DNA of 9,447 bases. Source: Burkholderiaceae bacterium. Lineage in GTDB: Bacteria > Pseudomonadota > Gammaproteobacteria > Burkholderiales > Burkholderiaceae_C. The DNA lies in NCBI GenBank assembly GCA_029864165.1, contig JAOTTZ010000043.1, positions 1-9,447 on the forward strand. The letters run 5' to 3'. Of this stretch, positions 1-6,723 are shown in pieces (within the stretch, counting starts at the first letter, position 1; the number at the start of each line of letters is the position of its first letter). Under the pieces are notes generated by a model. It was given only the letters and a program-made list of their open reading frames with translations. It made no database searches and had not been told where the DNA came from. A program made the position numbers and the translations under genes.

Positions 1-467
1 TGTCCAACGTATTGGCGGGTAGCGATCGCATGCGCAAAGCCTCGCTCGGTGGCCCCAAGACTGCTGCATCGATGATCAACACCATGGGTTCGAGTATCGA
101 AACCGCGGTGCTCGACTACATCCGCGAAGCCGACAGTGACCTGGCACAAAAGATCATGGACAACATGTTCACCTTTGAAGATGTGGTGAACATCGACGAC
201 AAGGGCATTCAGTTGCTGTTGAAGGAGGTCCAGTCCGAGTCGCTCATCATCGCGCTCAAGGGTTCGACGCCCGAGCTGCGCGAAAAGGTGTTCAAGAACA
301 TGTCGGCACGCGCGGCAGAGACCTTGCGCGAAGAACTCGACTCACGCGGACCGGTGCGCGTGGCCGAGGTCGAAAGCGAGCAAAAAGAAATGCTCAAAAT
401 CGTTCGCCGTCTGGTCGACGAGGGTCAGATAGTGCTCGGAGGCGGCGGCGATGACGCGTACATCTAA
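1..467 (+). CDS. fliG: Flagellar motor switch protein FliG, C-terminal part (5' end outside window)
   Basis: FliG is the rotor protein at the cytoplasmic face of the MS ring; its C-terminal domain meets the MotA stator and generates torque. The frame is open from base 3 with no start, so the gene is cut by the window edge. About 154 of the usual ~330 residues are present, covering the end of the middle domain and the whole C-terminal domain. Recognisable segments are SLGGPKTAA, DLAQKIMDNMFTFEDV and SLIIALKG, then the torque helix up to RGPVR and the conserved end EQKEMLKIVRRLVDEGQIV. Aligned by eye with the E. coli charged residues K264, R281, D288, D289 and R297, this protein has K (258-260), R, E (330-332), E (333-335) and R, so both Asp positions are Glu. 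The EHPQR motif lies upstream of the window. The stop overlaps the fliH start by 17 nt. Identity is very secure. Confidence 0.97.
   Translation, partial: SNVLAGSDRMRKASLGGPKTAASMINTMGSSIETAVLDYIREADSDLAQKIMDNMFTFEDVVNIDDKGIQLLLKEVQSESLIIALKGSTPELREKVFKNMSARAAETLREELDSRGPVRVAEVESEQKEMLKIVRRLVDEGQIVLGGGGDDAYI
438..442 (+). promoter_or_regulatory. Ribosome binding site of fliH, inside fliG
   Basis: GGAGG lies 8 nt before the ATG at 451, inside the last codons of fliG (its Gly-rich tail). It supports the overlapping fliH start. Confidence 0.7.
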
Positions 468-1209
468 GCGCCAAGTGCCACCGCCCACGGGGGGAACTCG
501 GGCAACGTCATATTCACGGTTCATCCCACGTGAGGAGCTGGGCGCGTTTGCGGCATGGAGCCCGGAAACCCTGTCCAACGGCTCATCCACGCCGCAACCA
601 CAGACCAAAGACACTCAGACAACCAATGCTGCCAACGCCGAGGAGGAAGATGCCAAGCAGTTGTTTGCCGCGCGCCAGTCTGGATACCAGGATGGGTACC
701 GCGACGGTTTGGTGGCGTTGGAGAGCTTCAAGCGCAGCTACGCTACCCAGATCACGGCCCAACTCGGTGCCATCACCGAGGCGTACATGGGCCAACTCGA
801 CAAACTGCAGGAGCAATTGGCCCAAGTGCTAGCAACAACGGCAACGCAGCTAGCCGGACAGGTTGTGCGCAGCGAAATCGCCGCTCGCCCCGATCTGATT
901 GCAGGTGTCGCGCAGGAAGCCATCGAAACACTGCTGATGAGCGCCAGACACATCACGCTGCGCATCCACCCGGAGGATCATGCGTTGGTGGCGCAGGGTA
1001 TAGGCGAAACCTTGGCCTCCAGGGGCGTTCGCCTTGTCACCGACACGACGCTGACACGGGGCGGCTGCATTGTCGAGTCTGACATCGGCGTCATCGACGC
1101 CACCATGCAAACGCGCTGGGAGCGCGCGGCCGCGGCCTTGGGGTGCGAATCCACTTGGACCGACGGCCCCAGCGCAGCGACTGTCGTCGAGTCCGAGCCC
1201 GATGTATGA
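451..1209 (+). CDS. fliH: Flagellar export ATPase regulator FliH
   Basis: FliH (252 aa) dimerises, binds and restrains the export ATPase FliI, and docks the FliH-FliI complex to FliN at the C-ring and to FlhA. The N-terminus has the conserved segment RFIPREELGAFAAW (about residues 23-36), whose Trp36 fits the aromatic FliN/FlhA contact known in Salmonella FliH. A low-complexity linker (about 38-65) follows. Residues 78-86 read GYQDGYRDG, a short GxxxGxxxG repeat typical of FliH/YscL helices. A long helical region follows, then the C-terminal FliI-binding domain ending in LTRGGCIVESDIGVIDATMQTRWER (about 201-225). The ATG at 451 overlaps fliG by 17 nt and is preceded at 8 nt by GGAGG, suggesting coupled translation. 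The length is close to Salmonella FliH (235 aa). Nothing looks broken. Confidence 0.95.
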   Translation: MTRTSKRQVPPPTGGTRATSYSRFIPREELGAFAAWSPETLSNGSSTPQPQTKDTQTTNAANAEEEDAKQLFAARQSGYQDGYRDGLVALESFKRSYATQITAQLGAITEAYMGQLDKLQEQLAQVLATTATQLAGQVVRSEIAARPDLIAGVAQEAIETLLMSARHITLRIHPEDHALVAQGIGETLASRGVRLVTDTTLTRGGCIVESDIGVIDATMQTRWERAAAALGCESTWTDGPSAATVVESEPDV

Positions 1210-1288
1210 GATTAAAGCAATTCCCTACTGACTTAGGCGTTGTCGCAAGAAGACACCGTGCCGGGCGATTTCATGCAGGAATTTGGCA
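1210..1288 (+). other. fliH-fliI spacer
   Basis: This 79-base non-coding spacer holds no convincing promoter or terminator. The fliI frame is open back to a TGA at 1229-1231, but no good earlier start was found there. The only signal seen is the fliI ribosome binding site near its end. Confidence 0.6.
1277..1280 (+). promoter_or_regulatory. Ribosome binding site deciding the fliI start
   Basis: AGGA here is 8 nt before the ATG at 1289, only 2 nt before the TTG at 1283 and 11 nt before the ATG at 1292. The spacing favours ATG 1289 over the other in-frame starts. Confidence 0.6.
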
Positions 1289-2707
1289 ATGATGAACGCA
1301 ACAAATGAATCCGTGACACGCAGCCAAGACTGGCAGCGTTTCATTTCTGAGATGCAACTCTTGTCCGCCGATCCTATTCCCCTCGAAGCGCAGGGTATCC
1401 TGGTTCGCGCTGCCGGCCTGGTGCTGGAGGCCACGGGCATTCGCGTTCCTGTTGGCTCGGTGTGCGAAGTTTTTCTGCCTGGTCAAGCACCGGTACAAGC
1501 CGAGGTCGTAGGATTTTCGGGGGATCGTGCCTACCTGATGCCCACCGGTGACGTGCACGGCCTGGTGAGCGGGGCGCGGGTGGTGCCACGTTCCCCGCCC
1601 ACAGTGCGCATGACGCTACAGAAACCGCACCACCCCTGGCGCAGGCGCGAAGATCGCACCCTGCACCTGCCGATGGGTGAAGGCCTGCTGGGGCGCGTCG
1701 TCGATTCGCAGGGTGAACCCATGGACCACCAGGGACCCCTGACCGACGTGCACAACAAACCGCTGGTGCGGCGCACGATCAACGCCATGGATCGCGCGCC
1801 CATTCGCGAACCACTCGATACGGGGGTGCGCGCCATCAATGCCATGCTCACCGTTGGACGCGGCCAGCGCATCGGTCTGTTTGCCGGAACCGGCGTCGGC
1901 AAGTCCGTACTGATGGGAATGATGGCGCGCTACACAGAGGCCGACGTCATCGTGCTGGGGCTGGTGGGCGAGCGCGGCCGTGAGGTCAAGGAATTCATTG
2001 AAGATATCCTCGGCGACGATGGCTTGGCTCGTTCGGTTGTGGTTGCCGCGCCGGCCGACGTACCAGCGCTGGTACGTATGCAAGGGGCTAGCTACGCCAC
2101 CGCGGTGGCCGAGTACTTCGCCGAGAAGGGCCACAACGTTTTACTGTTGATGGACTCATTGACTCGCTATGCCATGGCGCAACGCGAAATCGCGCTCGCG
2201 ATCGGCGAACCCCCCGCTACCAAAGGTTACCCCCCAAGCTGCTTTGCCAAACTCTCGCAACTGGTTGAGCGCAGCGGAAACGGTATTCATGGTCAGGGTT
2301 CAGTCACGGCGTTCTACACCGTGCTCACCGAAGGCGACGACCAGCAGGACCCTATCGCCGATGCCGCCCGCGGTATTTTGGACGGGCACATCGTGCTGTC
2401 GCGTGAATTGGCCGAGAGCGGCCATTACCCAGCCATCGACATCGAACGGTCTATTTCACGCGTCATGAGTAACGTTGTGTCTGTCCCGCACAGTCAATCG
2501 GCACGGCGTTTTCGCCAGTTGCACTCCAAGCACAGCAAGGCACGTGATTTGATACAGCTGGGCGCGTACGCGCCAGGTCACGACGACGATCTCGACACCG
2601 CCGTTCGTCTGCACCCAGTAATGACAGGATTGCTGCAACAAGACATGCAGGTCCGCGCGACGCTTGCAGACAGTCTCGCGCAGCTGCACGCAACCTTGTC
2701 GGCCTAG
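1289..2707 (+). CDS. fliI: Flagellum-specific ATPase FliI
   Basis: FliI is the ATPase of the flagellar type III export apparatus, related to F1-ATPase beta and to SctN of injectisomes. It hydrolyses ATP and loads export substrates and chaperones at the gate together with FliH and FliJ. From the ATG at 1289 it is 472 aa (Salmonella FliI is 456). Visible motifs: Walker A AGTGVGKS (about residues 199-206, from base 1883), the GERGREV segment carrying the catalytic Glu (about 228), Walker B VLLLMD (about 284-289), GYPPSCFAKL, and the ATPase alpha/beta signature PAIDIERSIS (about 381-390). The N-terminal beta-barrel domain and the C-terminal helical domain are complete. FliI is distinguished from an injectisome ATPase by its flagellar neighbours. 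The coding sequence contains a 20-bp perfect palindrome at 2058-2077. Starts at TTG 1283 or ATG 1292 are possible but less well placed to the RBS. Confidence 0.97.
   Translation: MMNATNESVTRSQDWQRFISEMQLLSADPIPLEAQGILVRAAGLVLEATGIRVPVGSVCEVFLPGQAPVQAEVVGFSGDRAYLMPTGDVHGLVSGARVVPRSPPTVRMTLQKPHHPWRRREDRTLHLPMGEGLLGRVVDSQGEPMDHQGPLTDVHNKPLVRRTINAMDRAPIREPLDTGVRAINAMLTVGRGQRIGLFAGTGVGKSVLMGMMARYTEADVIVLGLVGERGREVKEFIEDILGDDGLARSVVVAAPADVPALVRMQGASYATAVAEYFAEKGHNVLLLMDSLTRYAMAQREIALAIGEPPATKGYPPSCFAKLSQLVERSGNGIHGQGSVTAFYTVLTEGDDQQDPIADAARGILDGHIVLSRELAESGHYPAIDIERSISRVMSNVVSVPHSQSARRFRQLHSKHSKARDLIQLGAYAPGHDDDLDTAVRLHPVMTGLLQQDMQVRATLADSLAQLHATLSA
2058..2077. repeat. 20-bp perfect palindrome within fliI
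   Basis: Bases ACGTACCAGC are followed directly by their reverse complement GCTGGTACGT. The site encodes the segment DVPALVR and uses GTA for both Val codons. As RNA it could form an 8-bp stem with a GCGC loop. No function is known to me. Confidence 0.85.
2561..2574. repeat. 14-bp perfect palindrome within fliI
   Basis: GGCGCGTACGCGCC equals its own reverse complement; it encodes part of the segment QLGAYAPG. A 14-bp palindrome is near chance expectation for a GC-rich window of this size. Confidence 0.8.
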
Positions 2708-2760
2708 CTTGTCTGCCTAGTAATAGTAAGCCCGTTTCAACATCGACCAGGACCCAGACC
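2708..2760 (+). other. fliI-fliJ spacer
   Basis: 53 non-coding bases. Apart from AGGA at 2749-2752, the ribosome binding site 8 nt before the fliJ GTG, I see no promoter, terminator or repeat. Confidence 0.5.
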
Positions 2761-3228
2761 GTGAGTTCAACCCAGTCGCTTCTGACCGTATTGAGTCACG
2801 CCGAACGCGAGCGTGACCGGGCTTTCGTCGAGGCGCGACGTCTCGCTCAGACGCACCAAAGCGCGCTGCATCAAGTGGATCAGTTGATGAACTACCGGCG
2901 TGAGTATCAACAGCGCTGGAGCGAGCAGTTCAAGCGCAGCGGCGAGATCAACATCGTGCAGTGCTATCAGCGTTTCATGACGCGCCTTGACCAGGCGACA
3001 GCGCAACAGGAGCGTATCGTCCAGCACGCCGCCCAGCACAGCAAACGCGCCGCCGATGTCTTGCGCCAACACGAGACCTATGTACTTTCGGTTCGCAAGC
3101 TTCTAGAGCGTCGCACACAAAAGCTGCGCAGCGAAGAGGCGCAGAGGGCGCAAAAGCAAGCCGATGATCAGGCATCGGCAGCGCGCCGAAACCGCCCCAC
3201 CGACAGCGGACTGCTGTCCGTCATTTGA
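2761..3228 (+). CDS. fliJ: Flagellar export protein FliJ
   Basis: FliJ is a small coiled-coil protein that resembles the gamma stalk of F1-ATPase, inserts into the FliI hexamer, contacts FlhA and escorts chaperones. The product is 155 aa (Salmonella FliJ is 147). It is almost wholly helical and rich in Gln, Arg and Glu, with two long antiparallel coiled-coil stretches (about residues 10-60 and 72-140) and the family-like segment LMNYRREYQQRW (about 42-53). The start is a GTG at 2761 with AGGA 8 nt upstream (2749-2752); there is no better ATG. The tail beyond residue 140 is polar and probably disordered. FliJ sequences diverge strongly, so the call rests on length, coiled-coil pattern and its place between fliI and fliK. 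Confidence 0.92.
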   Translation: MSSTQSLLTVLSHAERERDRAFVEARRLAQTHQSALHQVDQLMNYRREYQQRWSEQFKRSGEINIVQCYQRFMTRLDQATAQQERIVQHAAQHSKRAADVLRQHETYVLSVRKLLERRTQKLRSEEAQRAQKQADDQASAARRNRPTDSGLLSVI

Positions 3229-3269
3229 GATCTCAAACCCCAATTGCCGACCCTTATCGCAGACTCGTC

Positions 3270-4865
3270 ATGTTTACTACAGCCATCCAATCCGGGCCAT
3301 CCGCCAAAATTGACATTGCCACTGGGTCGGAGCCCACGGCGGCCTCTGCCGATGAACCCAGTTTCTCGGCGGTTCTCCATCGCAGCAGGACCACGCGGAC
3401 CGTGCCGAAGCCAGCCGCGCGGTCCGAGTCGGCCCACGCTGACACCACCTCTGGCGCGGCGTCCAGCACGACAACAGCCCCGCAAGCCGATGCCGCTGGG
3501 CAAGCAAGCGGCCCCCGCAATGCCACCCCGCTACGAGGCAACGCACACGCCGAGCCCAGGCTCAGCGCGCTGCGTCCACGTCAGGCCGAGTTACCCATAG
3601 CCGACCGCGCTACAAGCGAAGCAGCATCCGAGCGACGCGACGCTGTTGGCGATGACCCGCCGACAGCAGAAGGTCACGTCGATCCCACCCAGCTCGACTG
3701 GACGGCCTCCTTGAAGCTGCCCGCTGAACCGGCGCAGGCTCCGGGCTCGCCTGGCAGCCCACCTCACGACACGCCAAACCCTACTAATACCGGTGTTGCA
3801 AGTCATAGCGGTGCCAACAAACACCAAGCCTCCGACCTTTACCCGCACTTGCCAGCGCAGATCGAACCGTCCGTACCGGGATTCTCGAACACCAGCGCCG
3901 TAGCCGCTGACCCCGCCCCTGCGAGCGCAGGCCTTGAGCCTGTCACGTCGCGCGATATCGCAGGCTTAGAGCTCACGTCGGTCAAAGCCAAAGCAACGAC
4001 AGCGTCCTCCGACGACAGTGAGCAGCCCGCGCCGGTGCGAGCCCATATCAACCTCAACGGCACCCCCGTCAGCGCGGCGCCTATGCTGACGGCGAACGGC
4101 AGACCAGTAGTCATGGACGAGAACGTCGCCAGCTTGACTGCGTTGTCGCGACCAGGCGACAACGCCCGGGCGTCCAGCGCTGACGCGCCGCCTCGGGTCA
4201 CAACGCGGCGCACGGCAGACGCATCCATTGCGCTCGCTGACCCGACGCAAAGCCGCTACCCGTCGGGCAGCAAACAGGATTATCTTGGCCTGCAGGCTGA
4301 CGCTTCCAGCGCCTCGCGCGAGAGTTCGCTCAAGGCCGTCACGGCCGGCAATGCGCGCGACCACGCGTCTGACGTGCACGCCGTTGCCGCGAACACCGTG
4401 CAGCGTGAGTTCGGTGTCAGCGAGGTGGCACAAATCAAGCTGCCTGTCCCTGTGACTTCGCCCGAGTTCCCACGCGCTCTAGGCGTGCAAGTCAGTGTGC
4501 TGGCACGCAATGGCCTGCACCAGGCTGACCTGCAACTCCACCCTGCGGAGCTGGGGCCCATCAGTGTGCGCATCGAAATGATTGGCACGCAAACAAATGT
4601 CTCTTTCACAGCCGACTTGGCTAGCACTCGACAAGTGATAGAGGCCGGCCTGCCCGAGCTGGCGTCGGCCTTGCGTGAACAAGGGCTCACGCTCTCCGGT
4701 GGCGGCGTGTTTCAGCAATCGCCGGGTCACTCCGAGCACGGCGCGCACAAGGCCGATAAAACAATGAACGGATCGGCGGAGAGCGTCGCCGAGCCCGAGG
4801 AGGAATCTACACCGCAGCGCGTTGTCGTGACGGTGCCAGACGGTGGCGTTGACCTCTACGCGTGA
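3270..4865 (+). CDS. fliK: Flagellar hook-length control protein FliK
   Basis: FliK is exported during hook growth and works as a molecular ruler; its C-terminal domain touches FlhB and switches export from hook to filament subunits. From the ATG at 3270 it is 531 aa, longer than Salmonella FliK (405 aa). Residues 1 to about 385 are low-complexity, rich in Ala, Ser, Thr, Pro and Asp, with no recognisable domain, as expected for the ruler part. Residues about 387-483 form the conserved FliK C-terminal domain with the signature LQLHPAELGP (421-430) and the segment FTADLASTRQVIEAGLPEL. A 48-residue polar tail ends in VDLYA. The start is uncertain: no clear RBS precedes ATG 3270, and an in-frame TTG at 3225 would overlap the fliJ stop and add 15 residues. 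I prefer 3270 because MFTTAIQSGPSA looks like a normal FliK beginning. Confidence 0.93.
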   Translation: MFTTAIQSGPSAKIDIATGSEPTAASADEPSFSAVLHRSRTTRTVPKPAARSESAHADTTSGAASSTTTAPQADAAGQASGPRNATPLRGNAHAEPRLSALRPRQAELPIADRATSEAASERRDAVGDDPPTAEGHVDPTQLDWTASLKLPAEPAQAPGSPGSPPHDTPNPTNTGVASHSGANKHQASDLYPHLPAQIEPSVPGFSNTSAVAADPAPASAGLEPVTSRDIAGLELTSVKAKATTASSDDSEQPAPVRAHINLNGTPVSAAPMLTANGRPVVMDENVASLTALSRPGDNARASSADAPPRVTTRRTADASIALADPTQSRYPSGSKQDYLGLQADASSASRESSLKAVTAGNARDHASDVHAVAANTVQREFGVSEVAQIKLPVPVTSPEFPRALGVQVSVLARNGLHQADLQLHPAELGPISVRIEMIGTQTNVSFTADLASTRQVIEAGLPELASALREQGLTLSGGGVFQQSPGHSEHGAHKADKTMNGSAESVAEPEEESTPQRVVVTVPDGGVDLYA

Positions 4866-5002
4866 CAGCGGCTCGAGTCAGCGCGCGCCATCGGCGCTCT
4901 CGCCCCCCAGCCGGTACAGACCTGCGAGACACAGCCGCTTTACCCCGCTTATCGCTGCTTCGCCCAGGGGCATGTCTTTTCATAATCTCCATCACGCGCA
5001 AA

Positions 5003-5035
5003 GGTGCGACGCAGGCCGCTTGGCGGCACCGCACC
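5003..5035 (+). repeat. Nested inverted repeat upstream of fliL
   Basis: The outer arms GGTGC (5003-5007) and GCACC (5031-5035) enclose a perfect inner hairpin GCCGC-TTG-GCGGC (5015-5027). It lies 12 bases before the fliL ribosome binding site. There is no T-run after it, so it is not a classical terminator; it may be a leader structure or chance in GC-rich DNA. Confidence 0.45.
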
Positions 5036-5047
5036 CCAATACCGGCC

Positions 5048-5054
5048 AAAGGAG
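5048..5054 (+). promoter_or_regulatory. Ribosome binding site deciding the fliL start
   Basis: AAAGGAG is the strongest Shine-Dalgarno match seen in the window and lies 9 nt before the ATG at 5064. It fixes that start rather than an in-frame start at 5004. Confidence 0.8.
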
Positions 5055-5063
5055 TCAGTAACC

Positions 5064-5696
5064 ATGTCTGCCACCGCAGAAGTCACCGCCAGCGCTACGC
5101 CACCCGCTCGGACCAAGAAAAAGCTCATCATCATTGTGGCCGGGCTTTTGCTGACAGTGCTGGTGGGCGGTGGGGGCGCCGTCTATCTCATGAAGAAAAA
5201 AGCCGCCGCAGCCCACACCGAGGAAGACGGTGGCAAGACAAGCGCGCGCAAGAAGGAACCCCGGGTGCCTCCCATCTTTGTGGCCCTCGACCCCTTTGTC
5301 GTGAACCTGGCCGACAAAGACGTAGATCGCTTTGCCCAGATTGGTCTGACCCTCGAAGTTGAAAACGATAGGTTCGCCGACGAGATGAAACCCTTCATGC
5401 CCGCGATTCGCAACGCGATTCTGCTGGTTCTGACGAGCAAAACATCGCACGAGTTGCTGGCGCGCTCAGGCAAAGAAGCGCTGGGCGTCGAAATCACGCG
5501 CGCGGTCGTGCGTCCAATGGGCATCGACATCGCAGACGAAGTTGAGGCACCGCAAGAGGATGTCGAGCACGCAGCCGACGCCGACGCCGACCAAGCTGAG
5601 GCCGAAGCCACCGATGGCGATACGGCGGCGGGCAAGAACGCGGACAGCCAAAACCCTGTAAAGCGCGTGCACTTTTCCAGTTTCATCATTCAGTGA
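5064..5696 (+). CDS. fliL: Flagellar basal body-associated protein FliL
   Basis: FliL is a single-span inner-membrane protein with a periplasmic stomatin/SPFH-like domain that surrounds or supports the MotAB stator. The product is 210 aa. A basic stretch RTKKK (residues 16-20) precedes one transmembrane helix (about 21-43), followed by a charged stalk. The periplasmic domain starts at PPIFVALDPFVVNLAD (69-84) and includes FMPAIRNAILLVLTSKTSHELL (111-132). A conserved end, NPVKRVHFSSFIIQ (197-210), closes the protein. Between core and end lies an acidic, Ala/Asp/Glu-rich stretch (about 159-195), which accounts for most of the extra length over E. coli FliL (about 154 aa). It follows the long fliK-fliL gap and precedes fliM by 19 nt. 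Confidence 0.95.
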   Translation: MSATAEVTASATPPARTKKKLIIIVAGLLLTVLVGGGGAVYLMKKKAAAAHTEEDGGKTSARKKEPRVPPIFVALDPFVVNLADKDVDRFAQIGLTLEVENDRFADEMKPFMPAIRNAILLVLTSKTSHELLARSGKEALGVEITRAVVRPMGIDIADEVEAPQEDVEHAADADADQAEAEATDGDTAAGKNADSQNPVKRVHFSSFIIQ

Positions 5697-5715
5697 TATC
5701 CGTAGGCGACCCACG

Positions 5716-6723
5716 ATGAGCCAGCAAATTCTCTCGCAAGACGAAGTCGACGCTCTGCTGCAGGGGATAACCGGCGAAAACCAACAGGCCGAGCCCGAAG
5801 AGGCGCAGGTGGCAGGCGCTGTCCGCACTTACGACATTGCCAGCCAAGAGCGGATAGTCCGTGGGCGTATGCCCACCATGGAAATCATCAACGAACGCTT
5901 CGCGCGCAATATCCGAATTGGGCTGTTCAACTTCATCCGCAAGGCCCCAGAAGTCTCCATTGGCGGCATCAAGATACACAAGTACACCGCGTTTCTGCGC
6001 GAAATCGTAGTACCGACCAACTTCAATATCGTCTCGGTAAGGCCGCTGCGCGGCAGTGGGTTGATCGTTTGCGACCCAACCCTCGTCTTCGCCGTCATCG
6101 ACGCCTTGTTCGGCGGCTCGGGCAAGTACCACACTCGCATCGAGGGGCGCGATTTTTCGCCCACCGAAGTGCGCATCATCATGCGGCTGGTAGAAGTGGT
6201 GTCCACCGAGTACCGAAAGGCCTGGCAAGGCGTGTATCCCCTTGAACTGGAATACCAACGCTCGGAGATGCAGCCGCAGTTCGCCAACATTGCAACGCCC
6301 AATGAGGTTGTGGTGAGCTCATCCTTTACGCTAGAAATCGGTGACATCTCCGGCACCATCTACTTTTGTATTCCTTACTCGACGCTGGAGCCGATACGCG
6401 ACGTGCTGTACTCGACCATCCAGGGCGGCGACTCGACCGGGCCAGACCGGCGGTGGGTGAATCTGCTCTCATCGCAAATCCAAGCCGCCGATGTCGAGCT
6501 TGTCGCCGAGCTGGGACACGCCCCGGCCACGGTTGAGCAGTTGCTGGCGTACAAGCCCGGCGACTTTATCGAGCTCGATCTGCGACCCGAAATAAAAGCC
6601 AAGGTAGCCGGGGTGCCCGTCTTCGATTGCCATTACGGCATATCCAACGGCAAGTATGCCTTGAAGATTGATCAACTACTGACCGGTTCGAACACCGGTT
6701 GGATTGGAGCTTCCAATGGCTGA
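5716..6723 (+). CDS. fliM: Flagellar motor switch protein FliM
   Basis: FliM links FliG to FliN in the C-ring and binds CheY-P to switch rotation. It is 335 aa (E. coli FliM is 334). The N-terminal CheY-P-binding peptide LSQDEVDALLQG is at residues 6-17. The middle domain follows, with the FliG-contacting motif GGSG (133-136) in LFGGSGKYHTRIEGRDFSPTE. The C-terminal SPOA domain (about 245-325) pairs with FliN and ends with CHYGISNGKYALKI. All expected parts are present, so the motor should respond to chemotaxis signals, although no che gene lies in the window. Only a weak AGG (5704-5706) precedes the ATG. The stop overlaps the fliN start by 8 nt. Confidence 0.97.
   Translation: MSQQILSQDEVDALLQGITGENQQAEPEEAQVAGAVRTYDIASQERIVRGRMPTMEIINERFARNIRIGLFNFIRKAPEVSIGGIKIHKYTAFLREIVVPTNFNIVSVRPLRGSGLIVCDPTLVFAVIDALFGGSGKYHTRIEGRDFSPTEVRIIMRLVEVVSTEYRKAWQGVYPLELEYQRSEMQPQFANIATPNEVVVSSSFTLEIGDISGTIYFCIPYSTLEPIRDVLYSTIQGGDSTGPDRRWVNLLSSQIQAADVELVAELGHAPATVEQLLAYKPGDFIELDLRPEIKAKVAGVPVFDCHYGISNGKYALKIDQLLTGSNTGWIGASNG
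6682..6699 (+). repeat. Hairpin-forming repeat at the fliM end, before the fliN RBS
   Basis: ACCGGT occurs at 6682-6687 and again at 6694-6699. Since the hexamer is self-complementary, the two copies can pair as a 6-bp stem with a 6-base loop. It ends 6 bases before the fliN Shine-Dalgarno, so it could influence coupling of fliM and fliN translation. It is also coding sequence for TGSNTG of FliM. Confidence 0.45.
6706..6709 (+). promoter_or_regulatory. Ribosome binding site of fliN, inside fliM
   Basis: GGAG lies 6 nt before the ATG at 6716. It supports this start over the in-frame TTG at 6704, which the motif itself would almost touch. Confidence 0.65.

Larger units (their letters stand above)
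4866..5063 (+). other. 198-base fliK-fliL intergenic gap
   Basis: This is the longest non-coding stretch in the window. It holds a weak promoter-like CATAAT (4981-4986) with only a poor TTCGCC (4959-4964) 16 bp upstream, a nested inverted repeat at 5003-5035 and the fliL ribosome binding site. There is no stem followed by a T-run that would make a clear terminator. In E. coli this junction is the border between the fliFGHIJK and fliLMNOPQR operons, so an internal promoter is plausible but not demonstrated. Open frames crossing the gap run into fliL out of frame and have no family-like sequence. Confidence 0.5.

Noticed and set aside
1283..1288. TTG start for fliI two codons upstream
   Set aside because: The AGGA motif is only 2 nt away, too close, whereas ATG 1289 has 8-nt spacing.
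1616..2134. 172-codon open frame on the minus strand across fliI
   Set aside because: It is wholly antisense to a conserved gene in GC-rich DNA, has no family-like sequence and is a codon-bias shadow.
3225..3269. TTG start for fliK overlapping the fliJ stop
   Set aside because: It would add 15 residues that do not resemble a FliK beginning; ATG 3270 is preferred though it lacks a clear RBS.
4426..4440. TGGCAC followed by GC at sigma-54 spacing (GG-N10-GC)
   Set aside because: The -12 part reads AAGC instead of TTGC, it lies deep in the conserved fliK domain, and about half such matches per window are expected by chance.
4752..4759. GCCGATAA, identical to the flagellar sigma-28 -10 box
   Set aside because: No TAAA-like -35 is found at the proper distance (bases 4733-4740 read CGAGCACG), and one exact 8-mer is expected by chance every few windows. 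It lies inside fliK codons.
4862..5362. 166-codon frame starting GTGA at the fliK stop
   Set aside because: It has the Arg/Pro/His-rich composition of an out-of-frame reading and runs into fliL in the wrong frame; fliL has its own strong RBS.
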